From an uncultured Kordiimonas sp. (GTDB lineage Bacteria > Pseudomonadota > Alphaproteobacteria > Sphingomonadales > Kordiimonadaceae): DNA of 64,000 nt. The DNA is taken from the NCBI GenBank assembly GCA_947503575.1, contig CANNDZ010000001.1, positions 1,984,001 to 2,048,000 of the forward strand, given 5' to 3'. The notes beneath the pieces are model-generated. The model was not told the origin of the DNA. It saw nothing but the letters and a program-made list of their open reading frames with translations, and did no database searches. How positions within the stretch are numbered: position 1 is the stretch's first letter; each line of letters begins with the position of its first letter. The translations under genes were made by a program, and so were the position numbers. Shown here one piece after another: positions 19,823 to 28,351 of the stretch.

Positions 19823-20854
19823 ATGTTGATTCAGACGCATGATAATGACCGCAAAGCGGTTGGCTATTGGCTGTTGTTCATGACGGCTGTAGTGCTGTTA
19901 ATGTTGATGGTGGGTGGTGCCACGCGCCTGACAGAGTCTGGCTTATCGATGGTGGACTGGCGGCCTGTGACCGGCACATTGCCGCCCATGACCGACCAAG
20001 CGTGGCAAGACGAGTTCGCCAAATATCAAACGAGCCCTGAGTATCGGTTGCGCAATAGCGATATGACCGTGGAAGACTTCAAGGGCATTTTCTATTGGGA
20101 ATGGGGCCATCGTCTGTTGGGGCGGTTAATCGGTGTGTTCTTTTTTGTACCCCTTGTGTGGTTTTGGCTGAAGAACAGAATTCCTGAGGGATACAAACCC
20201 AGACTTTTGATGCTTTTTGTTCTTGGGGGAAGCCAGGGCTTATTGGGTTGGTATATGGTGATGTCTGGTTTGGTGGACGAACCAGCGGTTAGCCATTATC
20301 GGCTTACAGCTCACCTTAGTTTGGCACTATTTATAATGGCAGCGCTTTTCTGGACTGCTCTTTCCTTGCTGCGCCCGGAGCCGGTTGCTGCAGACCGACC
20401 CGTAAAAATGCTGACCCATAGTTTGATGTTTGTTTTGGTTCTTCAGATTGTGATGGGGGCGTTGGTCGCAGGGCTGAAAGCCGGATTGATTTTCAACACT
20501 TGGCCAATGATGGGTGAGGGTTTTGTGCCGCCCGGGTTGTTTGATTTGGCGCCGATGTGGCAGAATTTCATTGATAACGCTGTGACAGTTCAATTTGATC
20601 ACCGGATTGGTGCTTATGTTTTGTTTGCGCTCGCCATATTGCTCGCTGTATTTGCGTGGCGGGCAGGGGGGCTATTGCGTATTGCGGGGAGTTTATTACT
20701 CCTTGCGGTAACCTTGCAAATGCTATTGGGGATTACAACATTGGTTCTTGAGGTTCCCGTAGTATGGGGAACCTTACACCAAGGCGGCGGCGCGATTGTG
20801 CTGCTGGTGACGGTGTATTTGATGCATCTGCAGCGCAAGGAGAACGCAGCATGA
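19823..20854 (+). CDS. ctaA: Heme A synthase (CtaA type 2)
   Basis: Oxidises the C8 methyl of heme O to make heme A for aa3-type cytochrome oxidase. 343 aa, eight membrane helices. TRLTESGLSMVDWRPVTGTLPPM is the family signature; conserved His occur in WEWGHRLLGR, SHYRLTAHL, QFDHRIGAY and TLHQGGG. The long second-loop arrangement without a Cys pair matches the alphaproteobacterial/mitochondrial Cox15 type. The stop overlaps the cutA start (ATGA). It implies an aerobic aa3 oxidase encoded elsewhere. Confidence 0.95.
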   Translation: MLIQTHDNDRKAVGYWLLFMTAVVLLMLMVGGATRLTESGLSMVDWRPVTGTLPPMTDQAWQDEFAKYQTSPEYRLRNSDMTVEDFKGIFYWEWGHRLLGRLIGVFFFVPLVWFWLKNRIPEGYKPRLLMLFVLGGSQGLLGWYMVMSGLVDEPAVSHYRLTAHLSLALFIMAALFWTALSLLRPEPVAADRPVKMLTHSLMFVLVLQIVMGALVAGLKAGLIFNTWPMMGEGFVPPGLFDLAPMWQNFIDNAVTVQFDHRIGAYVLFALAILLAVFAWRAGGLLRIAGSLLLLAVTLQMLLGITTLVLEVPVVWGTLHQGGGAIVLLVTVYLMHLQRKENAA

Positions 20855-21189
20855 CGAACGAGCAGAGCAATAGCGAGTATGTTACCATCTTTTTAACAGC
20901 GGAAAGCGAGGACGTTGCTGTTCATATGGCGACGGCATTGGTTAAAAAACGCCTTATCGCTTGTGCCAATGTATGCCCTGGCAACCGCTCTATCTATGAA
21001 TATGAAGGCATTATTCAGCTGGAACGCGAAGTGATTTTGTTTTTGAAGACCGCGCGTAGGCATGTGCAAAATGTCATCGACCTGGTCAAGGAAATGCATA
21101 GCTATGATGTGCCGTGTATTACCGTATTGCCGATTACCGACGGGAACCCGGACTATCTGGCATGGGTGGACCAGCAGGTGGACGCTTAG
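20851..21189 (+). CDS. cutA: Divalent-cation tolerance protein CutA
   Basis: Small trimeric PII-like-fold protein linked to metal tolerance, 112 aa. The track's start at 20764 lies inside ctaA. ATG 20851 overlaps the ctaA stop by 4 nt, has AAGGAG upstream and gives the usual length. Motifs: VTIFLTAESEDVA at the N-terminus, ALVKKRLIACANVCPGNRSIYEYEG in the core, and HSYDVPCITVLPITDGNPDYLAWV at the C-terminus. The coupling to ctaA is positional only. Confidence 0.93.
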   Translation: MTNEQSNSEYVTIFLTAESEDVAVHMATALVKKRLIACANVCPGNRSIYEYEGIIQLEREVILFLKTARRHVQNVIDLVKEMHSYDVPCITVLPITDGNPDYLAWVDQQVDA

Positions 21190-21215
21190 GGCCTGAAAAG
21201 CGGTGAGCTAGGCTG

Positions 21216-22262
21216 CTATTTTAGCCACAAATTGTAAATTGCTGCCGCGTTTTCACCCGTTTTAGCGGTGTGGACGGTGCCGTCCTCAAGAATTTGAGCT
21301 TGGCCCGTTAGGTTTATGCCCCACAAATTACCTTTCAGGAAGACGGTCATGCCCCAGCGAGTAATATGCTCAGTTGAGCGCGCGGGCAGGGCGGCCCCCG
21401 GCTCTTTGCTATAGTGAACAGCAGGCACCAGCAAAAGGTCTATGCTTTGGTTTTTCATAAATTCTGTGGTGTCGTCTTCGTGGCTGTCAGCGCCGATAAG
21501 AACACCAAGTTTGTGAATACCTACCTGAAAAACGGGTAGGAAATCTGGCCATGCTTGTTTGGTAAAGCCTTGTTCAAATGGCTCTAGGTGGACCTTCCTT
21601 ATGGCATCAACCTGTGCTGTACCGTCAGGTGCGAATACGAAGCCTGCATTAAAAATGGGACCATGACCGTAGCTAAGGCTGTCCGGGTAGGCACCCGGCG
21701 TCATCAAGGCTGATGAACCAGCCATAAGCGTAATGCCGTATTTTTGCGCAAGGCTGGAATAGGCCGCGAGTTGAGCATCGGCTGATGCGCGGGTGCGGGC
21801 GCGCACAAGGGCAGCAGTTGTTTTATCTGTGTCATCGAAGATGAACAGGTTCTTGAAATAGTCAACCAGGGAGTGGGTAATGATAGGCAGTTTGGCGTTT
21901 GACAGGCTGTTTGTATCGTACACGCGCGATCCCTGGTCAACTGCGGCCAATCCTGTGCCGATATGTTCTGGTAGAAGAACGATTGTATTCTCGCCAATCC
22001 AGCCTTCGTCTCTCGCGCGGTCCAGATAGCCCTCTAGTTTGGCCTGAAACCGTCCAACAGTCGCATAGTCCAGTGGCTCCATAAAAGGCTCAACGCCAAT
22101 TACGTTGCCGGCACCCGTATCTGTGCCAAAACTGTCGATAGTTGAAAGGTAAAGACGCGGCGGATTGGACAGGTCTGGCGACAGGCCAGGCCAAAACAGA
22201 TAGAAGGCGGCCCCCAAAAGGGCCACCAGTGCGATTAGTTTTTTGAAGTGTCGTTTGAACAA
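21216..22262 (-). CDS. Nitrilase-fold (carbon-nitrogen hydrolase) protein lacking the catalytic Cys
   Basis: 348 aa with an N-terminal membrane anchor (about 8-25) and a carbon-nitrogen hydrolase domain. The Glu of the usual triad is in TIVLLPEH (E99) and the Lys in AIRKVHLEPFE (K223). The nucleophile position, normally in an xICxD motif, reads VLIGADS, with Gly257 where Cys is expected. It may be a non-catalytic relative or use other chemistry. TTG start at 22262, 3 nt after the upstream reductase stop, so the two are probably co-transcribed. The start choice is only moderately secure. Confidence 0.72.
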   Translation of the reverse strand: MFKRHFKKLIALVALLGAAFYLFWPGLSPDLSNPPRLYLSTIDSFGTDTGAGNVIGVEPFMEPLDYATVGRFQAKLEGYLDRARDEGWIGENTIVLLPEHIGTGLAAVDQGSRVYDTNSLSNAKLPIITHSLVDYFKNLFIFDDTDKTTAALVRARTRASADAQLAAYSSLAQKYGITLMAGSSALMTPGAYPDSLSYGHGPIFNAGFVFAPDGTAQVDAIRKVHLEPFEQGFTKQAWPDFLPVFQVGIHKLGVLIGADSHEDDTTEFMKNQSIDLLLVPAVHYSKEPGAALPARSTEHITRWGMTVFLKGNLWGINLTGQAQILEDGTVHTAKTGENAAAIYNLWLK

Positions 22263-22265
22263 GGC

Positions 22266-23276
22266 CTATGCGTCCGACAATTTAACCACTTGTTTGCCAA
22301 AGTTCTTGCCGCCCAGCATATCAATGAAGGCTTGTGGTGCGTTTTCGATGCCTTCGGCAACGCTTTCGCGGTATTTGAGTTTGCCTTCTTTCAGCCATTT
22401 GGCGCCGGTTCCAACCCACTCGCGGCATAAGTCTGGGTAATTAGACACGATAAAGCCCTGCATTTTAACGCTGCGCCCCACCAAAACAGCCATATTGCGC
22501 GGGCCAGGCGGCATATCGTCCAGCGTTGCGTTATACATGGAAATCATACCGCACAGCGCAATGCGCGCGTTAAAGTTCAGGTTATTGATAACCGCTTCCA
22601 GAACTGGCCCGCCAACATTTTCAAAATACACATCAATGCCGTTGGGGTTTGTGGTCCGCACGGCCTTGTAAACATCATCTGTTTTGTAATTGAAGGCAGC
22701 ATCAAACCCCAGTTCGTCGGTTAGGTAAGCTATTTTGTCGTCTGAGCCTGCGCTGCCCGCGACATGGCAGCCCATGTTTTTGCCAATTTGGCCCACAACC
22801 TGCCCAACAGCCCCCGATGCAGCGGAAACGAACAGGTTTTCTCCGTCTTTCATGTCGGCCACGCCCTTCAGGCCAACATAGGCCGTCATACCGGGCATGC
22901 CCAAAACGCCCAGATAATAGGACAGCGGCGCCAATGACGGGTCAACAGGTGTATAGCCCGCACCATCTGTTACGGTGTAATTGGCCCAGTTGCCCATGCC
23001 CACGACATACATGCCTTCTTCAAATGGCCCTCCGTTGGAGGCGATAACCTTGCCGACAATGCCCCCTTGCAGTGGTGCACCAATTTGAAAAGGCGGCACG
23101 TAGCTTTTTGCATCATTCATACGGCCACGCATATACGGATCAACAGACATATAGCTGGTTTGAACAACAATCTGACCAGCGCCTGGTTCAGGGATATTCG
23201 TTTCCGACAGTTCGAAGTTCTGTTCCGTAGGCCATCCGTTTGGCCGGCTTGCTAGCAGAATTTGCTTATTTGACAT
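22266..23276 (-). CDS. NADP-dependent oxidoreductase, zinc-independent MDR (CurA/leukotriene-reductase-like)
   Basis: Medium-chain reductase, 336 aa, that probably reduces C=C bonds of enals or enones with NADPH. Opening ILLASRPNGWPTEQNFEL, then SVDPYMRGRMND, and the Rossmann segment LFVSAASGAVGQVVGQIGKNMGCHVAGSAGSDDKIAYL, are typical of the CurA/PTGR family without structural zinc. GAGGAG precedes the start on the minus strand. The nitrilase-fold gene follows directly. Physiological substrate unknown. Confidence 0.9.
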   Translation of the reverse strand: MSNKQILLASRPNGWPTEQNFELSETNIPEPGAGQIVVQTSYMSVDPYMRGRMNDAKSYVPPFQIGAPLQGGIVGKVIASNGGPFEEGMYVVGMGNWANYTVTDGAGYTPVDPSLAPLSYYLGVLGMPGMTAYVGLKGVADMKDGENLFVSAASGAVGQVVGQIGKNMGCHVAGSAGSDDKIAYLTDELGFDAAFNYKTDDVYKAVRTTNPNGIDVYFENVGGPVLEAVINNLNFNARIALCGMISMYNATLDDMPPGPRNMAVLVGRSVKMQGFIVSNYPDLCREWVGTGAKWLKEGKLKYRESVAEGIENAPQAFIDMLGGKNFGKQVVKLSDA

Positions 23277-23590
23277 GGGGGCTCCTCGTCACTCTGAAGT
23301 TGTCGTGAACGACTGATCACGCGTTATAAATCATGATATGGCGCTGCAGTGCGGGCAGGCAAGCACTGAAAATTAGGCCATTTTTATGGGGTAAATAAAT
23401 ACCGTTATTTTAAATATATGATTTTATTAGCAAAAATTCAGTTTTCACCGAAATATAGGCATTGACAGGGATGAAAACTTCCCTATATTCCGCGCCTTAA
23501 CGAGAGGCACTTGCATCCATCGGGGGTGCGTATGCCGTGTGAAGCAGAAGCCGGCGCACAATGTTGGCTCTAACCTGAGGTATCCTTGCG
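23277..23590 (+). promoter_or_regulatory. rplM-rpsI promoter and leader
   Basis: 314-nt gap with no gene. TTGACA (23462-23467), 16-nt spacer, TATATT (23484-23489): the strongest sigma-70-type promoter I see in the window. The start would be near 23497, giving a leader of about 95 nt. The leader contains an imperfect stem GGCACTTGCATCC / GGTGCGTATGCC (about 23505-23536), a candidate for ribosomal-protein autoregulation. The stretch upstream of the promoter, about 23370-23460, is AT-rich. The minus-strand reductase promoter should also lie in this gap. Confidence 0.75.
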
Positions 23591-24049
23591 ATGAAAACTT
23601 ATTCCGCAAAACCTTCGGAGATCGAAAAGAAATGGCTGATTGTCGATGCCGAGGACGTTGTCCTTGGTCGCCTGGCGCAAGCTGTTGCTGTTGTTCTTCG
23701 TGGTAAACACAAGCCAACATACACACCGCACATGGATTGCGGCGATAATGTTATCGTTGTTAACGCTGAAAAAATTAAACTCACAGGCAAAAAGCTGTCT
23801 GACAAAGTTTATTACCGCCACACAGGTCACCCGGGTGGTATCAAGTCTACCACTGCCGGTGAAATTCTGGGCGGCAAATTCCCGGAGCGTGTTGTTCAAA
23901 AAGCTATTGAGCGCATGATCCCAAAAGGACCACTTGGTCGCCAACAGCTTCGTAACCTGCGTGTTTACGCTGGTACGGATCACCCCCATGCCGCGCAAGA
24001 GCCAACTGTGCTTGATGTTGCCGCAATGAACCCAAAGAATAAGAGGTAA
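23591..24049 (+). CDS. rplM: 50S ribosomal protein L13
   Basis: 152 aa, [29 protein letters not shown] at the N-terminus, [18 protein letters not shown], and [27 protein letters not shown] at the C-terminus, all L13 signatures. Start ATG 23591 with TGAGG upstream. rpsI follows after 5 nt, the near-universal rplM-rpsI pair. It should be driven by the strong promoter at 23462. Confidence 0.98.
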   Translation: MKTYSAKPSEIEKKWLIVDAEDVVLGRLAQAVAVVLRGKHKPTYTPHMDCGDNVIVVNAEKIKLTGKKLSDKVYYRHTGHPGGIKSTTAGEILGGKFPERVVQKAIERMIPKGPLGRQQLRNLRVYAGTDHPHAAQEPTVLDVAAMNPKNKR

Positions 24050-24054
24050 GCGAC

Positions 24055-24534
24055 ATGGCCGACCTTCAAGACCTTAAAGAATTGACCGGCGAAGCCACTG
24101 CTGTTGCAGAAGCTGCCCCGGCTGAGCGCGTTGCCGTTGTTGATGACCAGGGCCGCTCATACGCAACCGGCAAGCGTAAAGACGCTGTTGCCCGCGTTTG
24201 GATTAAGCCAGGTTCTGGCAAAATCACCGTTAATGGTCGTGATCAAGAAGTTTACTTCGCACGCCCAACCCTGCGCCTTATCGTGAACCAACCGTTTCAG
24301 GTTGCTGGTCGCGAAAACCAGTATGACGTCGTTGCCACTGTAAAAGGCGGCGGCTTGTCTGGCCAGGCTGGTGCGGTAAAGCATGGTATTTCTCAGGCTA
24401 TCCAGCTTGCAGAACCTACGCTTCGCGGTGCGTTGAAAGCTGCTGGCTTCCTGACGCGCGATAGCCGTGTTGTTGAACGGAAGAAATACGGTAAAGCAAA
24501 AGCTCGTCGTTCGTTCCAGTTCTCAAAGCGCTAA
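24055..24534 (+). CDS. rpsI: 30S ribosomal protein S9
   Basis: 159 aa. A roughly 35-residue acidic/Ala-rich extension ([24 protein letters not shown]) precedes the S9 core beginning [26 protein letters not shown], as in other alphaproteobacteria. The C-terminus [20 protein letters not shown] is the conserved tail that reaches the P-site tRNA. GTAAGCGAC sits before ATG 24055. A terminator follows. Confidence 0.98.
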   Translation: MADLQDLKELTGEATAVAEAAPAERVAVVDDQGRSYATGKRKDAVARVWIKPGSGKITVNGRDQEVYFARPTLRLIVNQPFQVAGRENQYDVVATVKGGGLSGQAGAVKHGISQAIQLAEPTLRGALKAAGFLTRDSRVVERKKYGKAKARRSFQFSKR

Positions 24535-24600
24535 ACTGCTTCAAAGAATTCTGTTCCGAGTATCTGTTTCGAGTACCAACAATTTTTGTTCAGAGTTCAA

Positions 24601-24628
24601 AAGGCCGCCTGCTAGGGCGGCCTTTTTT
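24601..24628 (+). terminator. Intrinsic terminator after rpsI
   Basis: AAGGCCGCC / GGCGGCCTT perfect 9-bp stem with a 6-nt loop and T6 run, 66 nt beyond the rpsI stop. Confidence 0.92.
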
Positions 24629-24688
24629 GTTTGGTTAAAATGGAGCTGAAATAGCGGCAAAACATGCTACGCAGGGGTTACACGGTCT

Positions 24689-25225
24689 TTAGGGGCAACA
24701 GCTTCGATCATTGCATTTACGCTCATGTGCCATATCCTTGACCATTTTTTTAATTAAGCGGTCGCGCTTTAGCTTTGACACGTTGTCCAGAAATGTTCTG
24801 CCATCAAGATATTCCATTTCGTGCTGGATCACGGTCGCTAGCCAATCTTCTGCTGCCAATTTGTGTCTTTTGCCGTCGACGTCCTGATACGTAATTTCTA
24901 CACGCGCTGGTCGTTCAATCTCTACCCTGATACCTGGAAAGCATAAAGAAGCCTCCTCTCGGCTTATGGTCTCGCTTGATTGGGACACGATCTCAGGGTT
25001 AATGCAGACTAGGGGCATGCGCTCACCGTTTTCCTGAAGGTCAATGGCAATAACCCGTTTCAGGACACCCACCATATTTGCACCAATACCAAGGCCTCGT
25101 TTCCGGTAGACCACCTCCAGCATGGCATCCGCAAGTTCTTTAAGCTCATCATCGAACGAAGTAACGGGTGCTGCTTTCATCCTGAAGATCGGATTAGGGG
25201 CAGGTACCAACTCTAGATTTGTCAT
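24689..25225 (-). CDS. Degenerate peptide-deformylase-like protein
   Basis: 178 aa with overall deformylase architecture but altered catalytic motifs. Motif 1 is GLGIGANMVG instead of GxGLAAxQ. Motif 2 is EASLCFPG instead of EGCLSxPG, so the metal Cys is Ser93. Motif 3 is QHEMEYLDG instead of QHExDHLxG, so the first His and the Glu remain but the second His ligand is Tyr139. The C-terminus ends KCNDRSCCP. AAGGA precedes the start. It lies 56 nt after the Alg13-like gene on the same strand. Probably not a functional deformylase; role unknown. Confidence 0.8.
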   Translation of the reverse strand: MTNLELVPAPNPIFRMKAAPVTSFDDELKELADAMLEVVYRKRGLGIGANMVGVLKRVIAIDLQENGERMPLVCINPEIVSQSSETISREEASLCFPGIRVEIERPARVEITYQDVDGKRHKLAAEDWLATVIQHEMEYLDGRTFLDNVSKLKRDRLIKKMVKDMAHERKCNDRSCCP

Positions 25226-25281
25226 TATGACATTCCTTCTTAGACCAATGCTTATGACGAGCGTGCGTCCACCGCCAACAG

Positions 25282-25737
25282 CTACGACAAAAAGCGCTCG
25301 ATTATAAGGTCGTGGGCAGCCGGTATATCAACATTCATTCTGGGCGGCGGCGCTGCTTTTGCCTGCGTGTATAATGAACCGAGTTCGGTCCAGTCTCTGG
25401 TCCAGAAAATCGGCACAACAGTTGCCATTTGTTCCAGAAACAACGCCTGATGATCTTCTGTTGCCCTAGGGTTGGCAACAGCAACGAACCTTTTACCCAG
25501 ACGGATCGCTTCAATCACGGTTGCACCGCCATGAGTGATCAGGAAATCACAGTTTTGCAAATCGTCTTCAATACTTGGCTTTGCGTGATAGTGCGTAACA
25601 TGTTGAGGTGAAACTTTGGCTTGGCCGGTTTGGCAGACGACCTCTTCATCGCCGAACAGCCCTTCACCGGCCAACCGGTCAATTTCTTCAATCAACTCGG
25701 CGAACGGTTGCGTCGTGCCGGTGGTTACAAAGATCAT
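25282..25737 (-). CDS. Alg13/PssE-like glycosyltransferase catalytic half
   Basis: 151 aa, GT-B C-terminal half (GT28 type). MIFVTTGTTQPFAELIEEIDRL at the N-terminus and the nucleotide-sugar-binding ITHGGATVIEAIRLGKRFVAVANP near 68-91 match Alg13/PssE. Such proteins work only with a membrane partner (Alg14/PssD), here the adjacent upstream gene. In eukaryotes the pair adds the second GlcNAc to the dolichol-linked precursor; in rhizobia PssDE adds GlcA in EPS synthesis. Donor and acceptor here are unknown. 47 nt after the Alg14-like stop. Confidence 0.85.
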   Translation of the reverse strand: MIFVTTGTTQPFAELIEEIDRLAGEGLFGDEEVVCQTGQAKVSPQHVTHYHAKPSIEDDLQNCDFLITHGGATVIEAIRLGKRFVAVANPRATEDHQALFLEQMATVVPIFWTRDWTELGSLYTQAKAAPPPRMNVDIPAAHDLIIERFLS

Positions 25738-25784
25738 ACAGATGCTCGATTTCTTAAGTTAGATCAGGTCTTAAATCAGGTGGC

Positions 25785-26306
25785 CTATTTGCTGACAGCG
25801 CCTTGAATGCTGCCAATAGTAACTTTGGGGTGGTCTATCTTCACTGTCGGCCATTGCACTATCCATGACGACCCCAGGTTAAACCGTTGAAGCAATCGCA
25901 GGGTCAGGGACGCCATAGTACTGCGCGTGATGCTTTCCACAAACACGGAGTTGCGGCGAAACAGCGTTGCTGCAAACAGCATTGGAATGGCATGCCGGTT
26001 GCCAACGACAACAGTAAGCTGTGGCTTATGGCGTATGTGGGCATAGAGGGTGGTTGCCAATGTTGCTATCATTGGCCAGATGTTGCGCCACCATTCAGGC
26101 TTAACCATATTGGCAAATTCTGGGACGATATATACAGGCCCCTCGGTCAAGCCCTTTTCTGGCGGTACAGGGCCCCACTTGGTATTCAAATAAACAAATT
26201 TGAGATCAGGGCGGGCTGCGACAAGGTCTGACAGCAGGGTAACTGTCTCAAACACATAGCCACCGCCGCCAAGCATCACCAGTATAGTCTGCCCAGTTTT
26301 GTTCAT
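25785..26306 (-). CDS. Alg14/PssD-like membrane-anchoring glycosyltransferase half
   Basis: 173 aa. GT-B N-terminal half: QTILVMLGGGGYVFETVTLLSDL with a Gly-rich loop, FVYLNTKWGPVPPEK, then TVVVGNRHAIPMLFAATLF and SVFVESITRS, matching Alg14/PssD, which recruits the Alg13 half to the membrane and contacts the lipid acceptor. A hydrophobic stretch at about 78-92 could be membrane-associated. First gene of a three-gene minus-strand set with the Alg13-like and deformylase-like genes. Divergent from the glycosyltransferase at 26553 across 246 nt. Confidence 0.85.
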   Translation of the reverse strand: MNKTGQTILVMLGGGGYVFETVTLLSDLVAARPDLKFVYLNTKWGPVPPEKGLTEGPVYIVPEFANMVKPEWWRNIWPMIATLATTLYAHIRHKPQLTVVVGNRHAIPMLFAATLFRRNSVFVESITRSTMASLTLRLLQRFNLGSSWIVQWPTVKIDHPKVTIGSIQGAVSK

Positions 26307-26552
26307 GACACATCATTCCTGCTGACCCCGGTTTTTATGATAGATAAGCGGGTATGGTGCGTCAACAGCCCGGCAAATGCCTAGACGACTTCAGTGGTGG
26401 TGTTTGGTGTTTACTGAGTTCTCAGGTCCAGAGTTTCTGGGGTGTTGCGTAATTTCTTGAATTGAACCATCTGCTACCTCGGCTTGGTTATTAAGGGTAT
26501 CTCAACGATTTCTAACATATCTTCCGCAGCGAGCAGAGGATAGCAACAGACC

Positions 26553-27410
26553 ATGACACAAGGATACCTGACGCTGGCGACAGGTGATCGCCAATACTAT
26601 GATGCGGCTGTAAGCCTTGCATTAAGTGTGCGCCTGAATGATGCAGCACGCCCCATAAGCCTCCTGTGTGATGATGCTGGCAAACTATCCGAGGAAGAAA
26701 AATCTTGTTTTGATCGCGTTATTGTCGCTTTGCCAGGGACGTTAGGGGTCGGGTGCGCAGGCAAGCTGGATGTTCCCGGTTTTCTGCCATACGACGAAAC
26801 TATATTCCTCGATTCTGATTGCCTAATCATCAAGAAAGATATGGATCGCCATTGGGCGTTACTGTCAGCGCAATATTTTAATGTATCTGGTGAAAAAAGA
26901 ACGTCAGGTTATTGGTATAATTTCAATATTTCTGATGTATGCAAAGCGTTGAACATTCCTTATATGGTATATATGAACAGTGGTGTGATGTACATGCGCA
27001 AGGGTAAAGAACTTGATCGCTTTCTGGCTGTAGCGCAGGACCTGCGTGACACTGCTCAGGATATCCTCTCTGTGCAGCACCGCGATATGAATGCACAGAT
27101 TGCTGATGAACCCATTTGGGGTGCTGCGATGGGACGCGTGGGTATTCAGCCGGTAACTTATTCGGTGCAAGATCAGGTGCTTATGGTCACTACTTATATG
27201 TCAAAGCGTATCAAGTATGACCCAATGACCAACCTTAGTACGCAGCATAAAAGTGAAGGTTATCTTATCCTGGGCCGTTTCTTGTCTAAGGGGTGGACCC
27301 GATATTCTCCATCAATCGCTCATTTTATACGGTTTAAGCCACGCGGTGTGTACCGGCAGTGTGTTCATCAATTGCGCACTTGGGCGGGTATTAAAAAAAG
27401 CCAAATCTGA
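26553..27410 (+). CDS. GT-A-fold glycosyltransferase (nucleotide-diphospho-sugar transferase)
   Basis: 285 aa. GYLTLATGDRQYYDAAVSLALSVRL at the N-terminus and a DxD metal/nucleotide motif in IFLDSDCLII (D86, D88) identify a GT-A glycosyltransferase, closest by eye to GT8-like/nucleotide-diphospho-sugar transferases. YMVYMNSGVMYMRKGKELDRFL is the typical acceptor-side segment. Cytosolic or peripheral, as no membrane helix is seen. Divergent from the Alg14/13-like pair, so all three may build one surface glycan. ATG 26553, weak upstream GAGG. Confidence 0.78.
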   Translation: MTQGYLTLATGDRQYYDAAVSLALSVRLNDAARPISLLCDDAGKLSEEEKSCFDRVIVALPGTLGVGCAGKLDVPGFLPYDETIFLDSDCLIIKKDMDRHWALLSAQYFNVSGEKRTSGYWYNFNISDVCKALNIPYMVYMNSGVMYMRKGKELDRFLAVAQDLRDTAQDILSVQHRDMNAQIADEPIWGAAMGRVGIQPVTYSVQDQVLMVTTYMSKRIKYDPMTNLSTQHKSEGYLILGRFLSKGWTRYSPSIAHFIRFKPRGVYRQCVHQLRTWAGIKKSQI

Positions 27411-27517
27411 TAACCAATTGTACCGTATAGATTTTACTGTATAAGGTCGTAAAGCATGGTGCCAAGCTTCTGGCTTATGCCAAGACCATGGCAATGACGT
27501 ATGGATGGAGAGAACTG

Positions 27518-27961
27518 ATGATCAGTCTTAAACACCTCAGGCTTTGTCTTTTTCTCGCCTTACCTTTGGTGGTTGTTCCAACCAGCACGGCGCAGGATTA
27601 CAAAACGCCGTCTGTTGCCGGCACAGAATTATATTTTATTGCGCCGCAAGACGGCGAACAGCTAACAAGCCCCGTGCGGGTTCAGTTTGGATTGCGGGGC
27701 ATGGGTGTTGCACCGGCCGGGACAGAAAAACCGGGCACTGGCCACCATCATTTGCTGATTGACGTACCGTTGCCGCCTCTCGATGAGAATATTGTCGCAG
27801 ATGAGAACCACATACATTTTGGTGGTGGCCAGACCGAAACACTGATTGACTTGCCTGCCGGGACACATACATTGCAGCTGTTGCTGGGGGACCAGAATCA
27901 CTTGCCGCACAATCCGCCGGTATATTCCAAGCAAATTACCATTGTCGTCATGGGCAAATAG
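27518..27961 (+). CDS. Exported DUF4399-type protein
   Basis: 147 aa. ATG 27518 is chosen over 27488 because GGAGAG lies 5 nt upstream and it starts directly at the signal peptide MISLKHLRLCLFLALPLVVV, with a likely cut after TSTAQ. The mature part has two His-rich segments, GTGHHHLLID and ENHIHFGGGQTE, and a beta-rich pattern ending LLLGDQNHLPHNPPVYS, as in DUF4399 proteins. The His clusters suggest metal binding, but no function is established. The isomerase gene follows after 13 nt. Confidence 0.8.
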   Translation: MISLKHLRLCLFLALPLVVVPTSTAQDYKTPSVAGTELYFIAPQDGEQLTSPVRVQFGLRGMGVAPAGTEKPGTGHHHLLIDVPLPPLDENIVADENHIHFGGGQTETLIDLPAGTHTLQLLLGDQNHLPHNPPVYSKQITIVVMGK

Positions 27962-27974
27962 CGGTTAGCAAACT

Positions 27975-28316
27975 ATGCCTCATTTTATTGTCGAATGCAG
28001 CGACGGGGCCCGGCCAGAGGTTGATACACAAGCATTTGCCCAGGAAATGCATAAGGTCGCTGTCGACAGCGGTTTGTTCAACGAAAAAGCCATAAAAGTT
28101 CGGGTCGTGCCGTGCGTCACCAGTTTGGTTGCAGGAGAGCCACAAGAGTTCGTGCATGTCACAATTTATTTAATTGACGGTCGTGATAAAGCGACCAAAA
28201 AGCAGTTAGCGACCAGCGTTCATGACATGATCCGAGACAAAGGGTTATCGCTTGCTTCGGTCAGCGTTGATGTGCGCGATCTTGATCGGGAAATTTATAC
28301 AAAAAGTCAGATATAG
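27975..28316 (+). CDS. 5-carboxymethyl-2-hydroxymuconate isomerase-like tautomerase
   Basis: 113 aa, tautomerase superfamily (HpaF/CHMI-like). MPHFIVECS gives the N-terminal Pro that acts as general base once Met is removed; VTIYLIDGRDKATKKQLATSVHDMI matches the CHMI core. CHMI acts in homoprotocatechuate breakdown, but no other hpa gene is near, so the substrate may differ. It sits 13 nt after the DUF4399 gene and 35 nt before the M28 peptidase gene, probably one operon. Confidence 0.8.
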   Translation: MPHFIVECSDGARPEVDTQAFAQEMHKVAVDSGLFNEKAIKVRVVPCVTSLVAGEPQEFVHVTIYLIDGRDKATKKQLATSVHDMIRDKGLSLASVSVDVRDLDREIYTKSQI

Positions 28317-28351
28317 GCTGATCTGACTGCAAATTGGGGAGGGGAACTATC

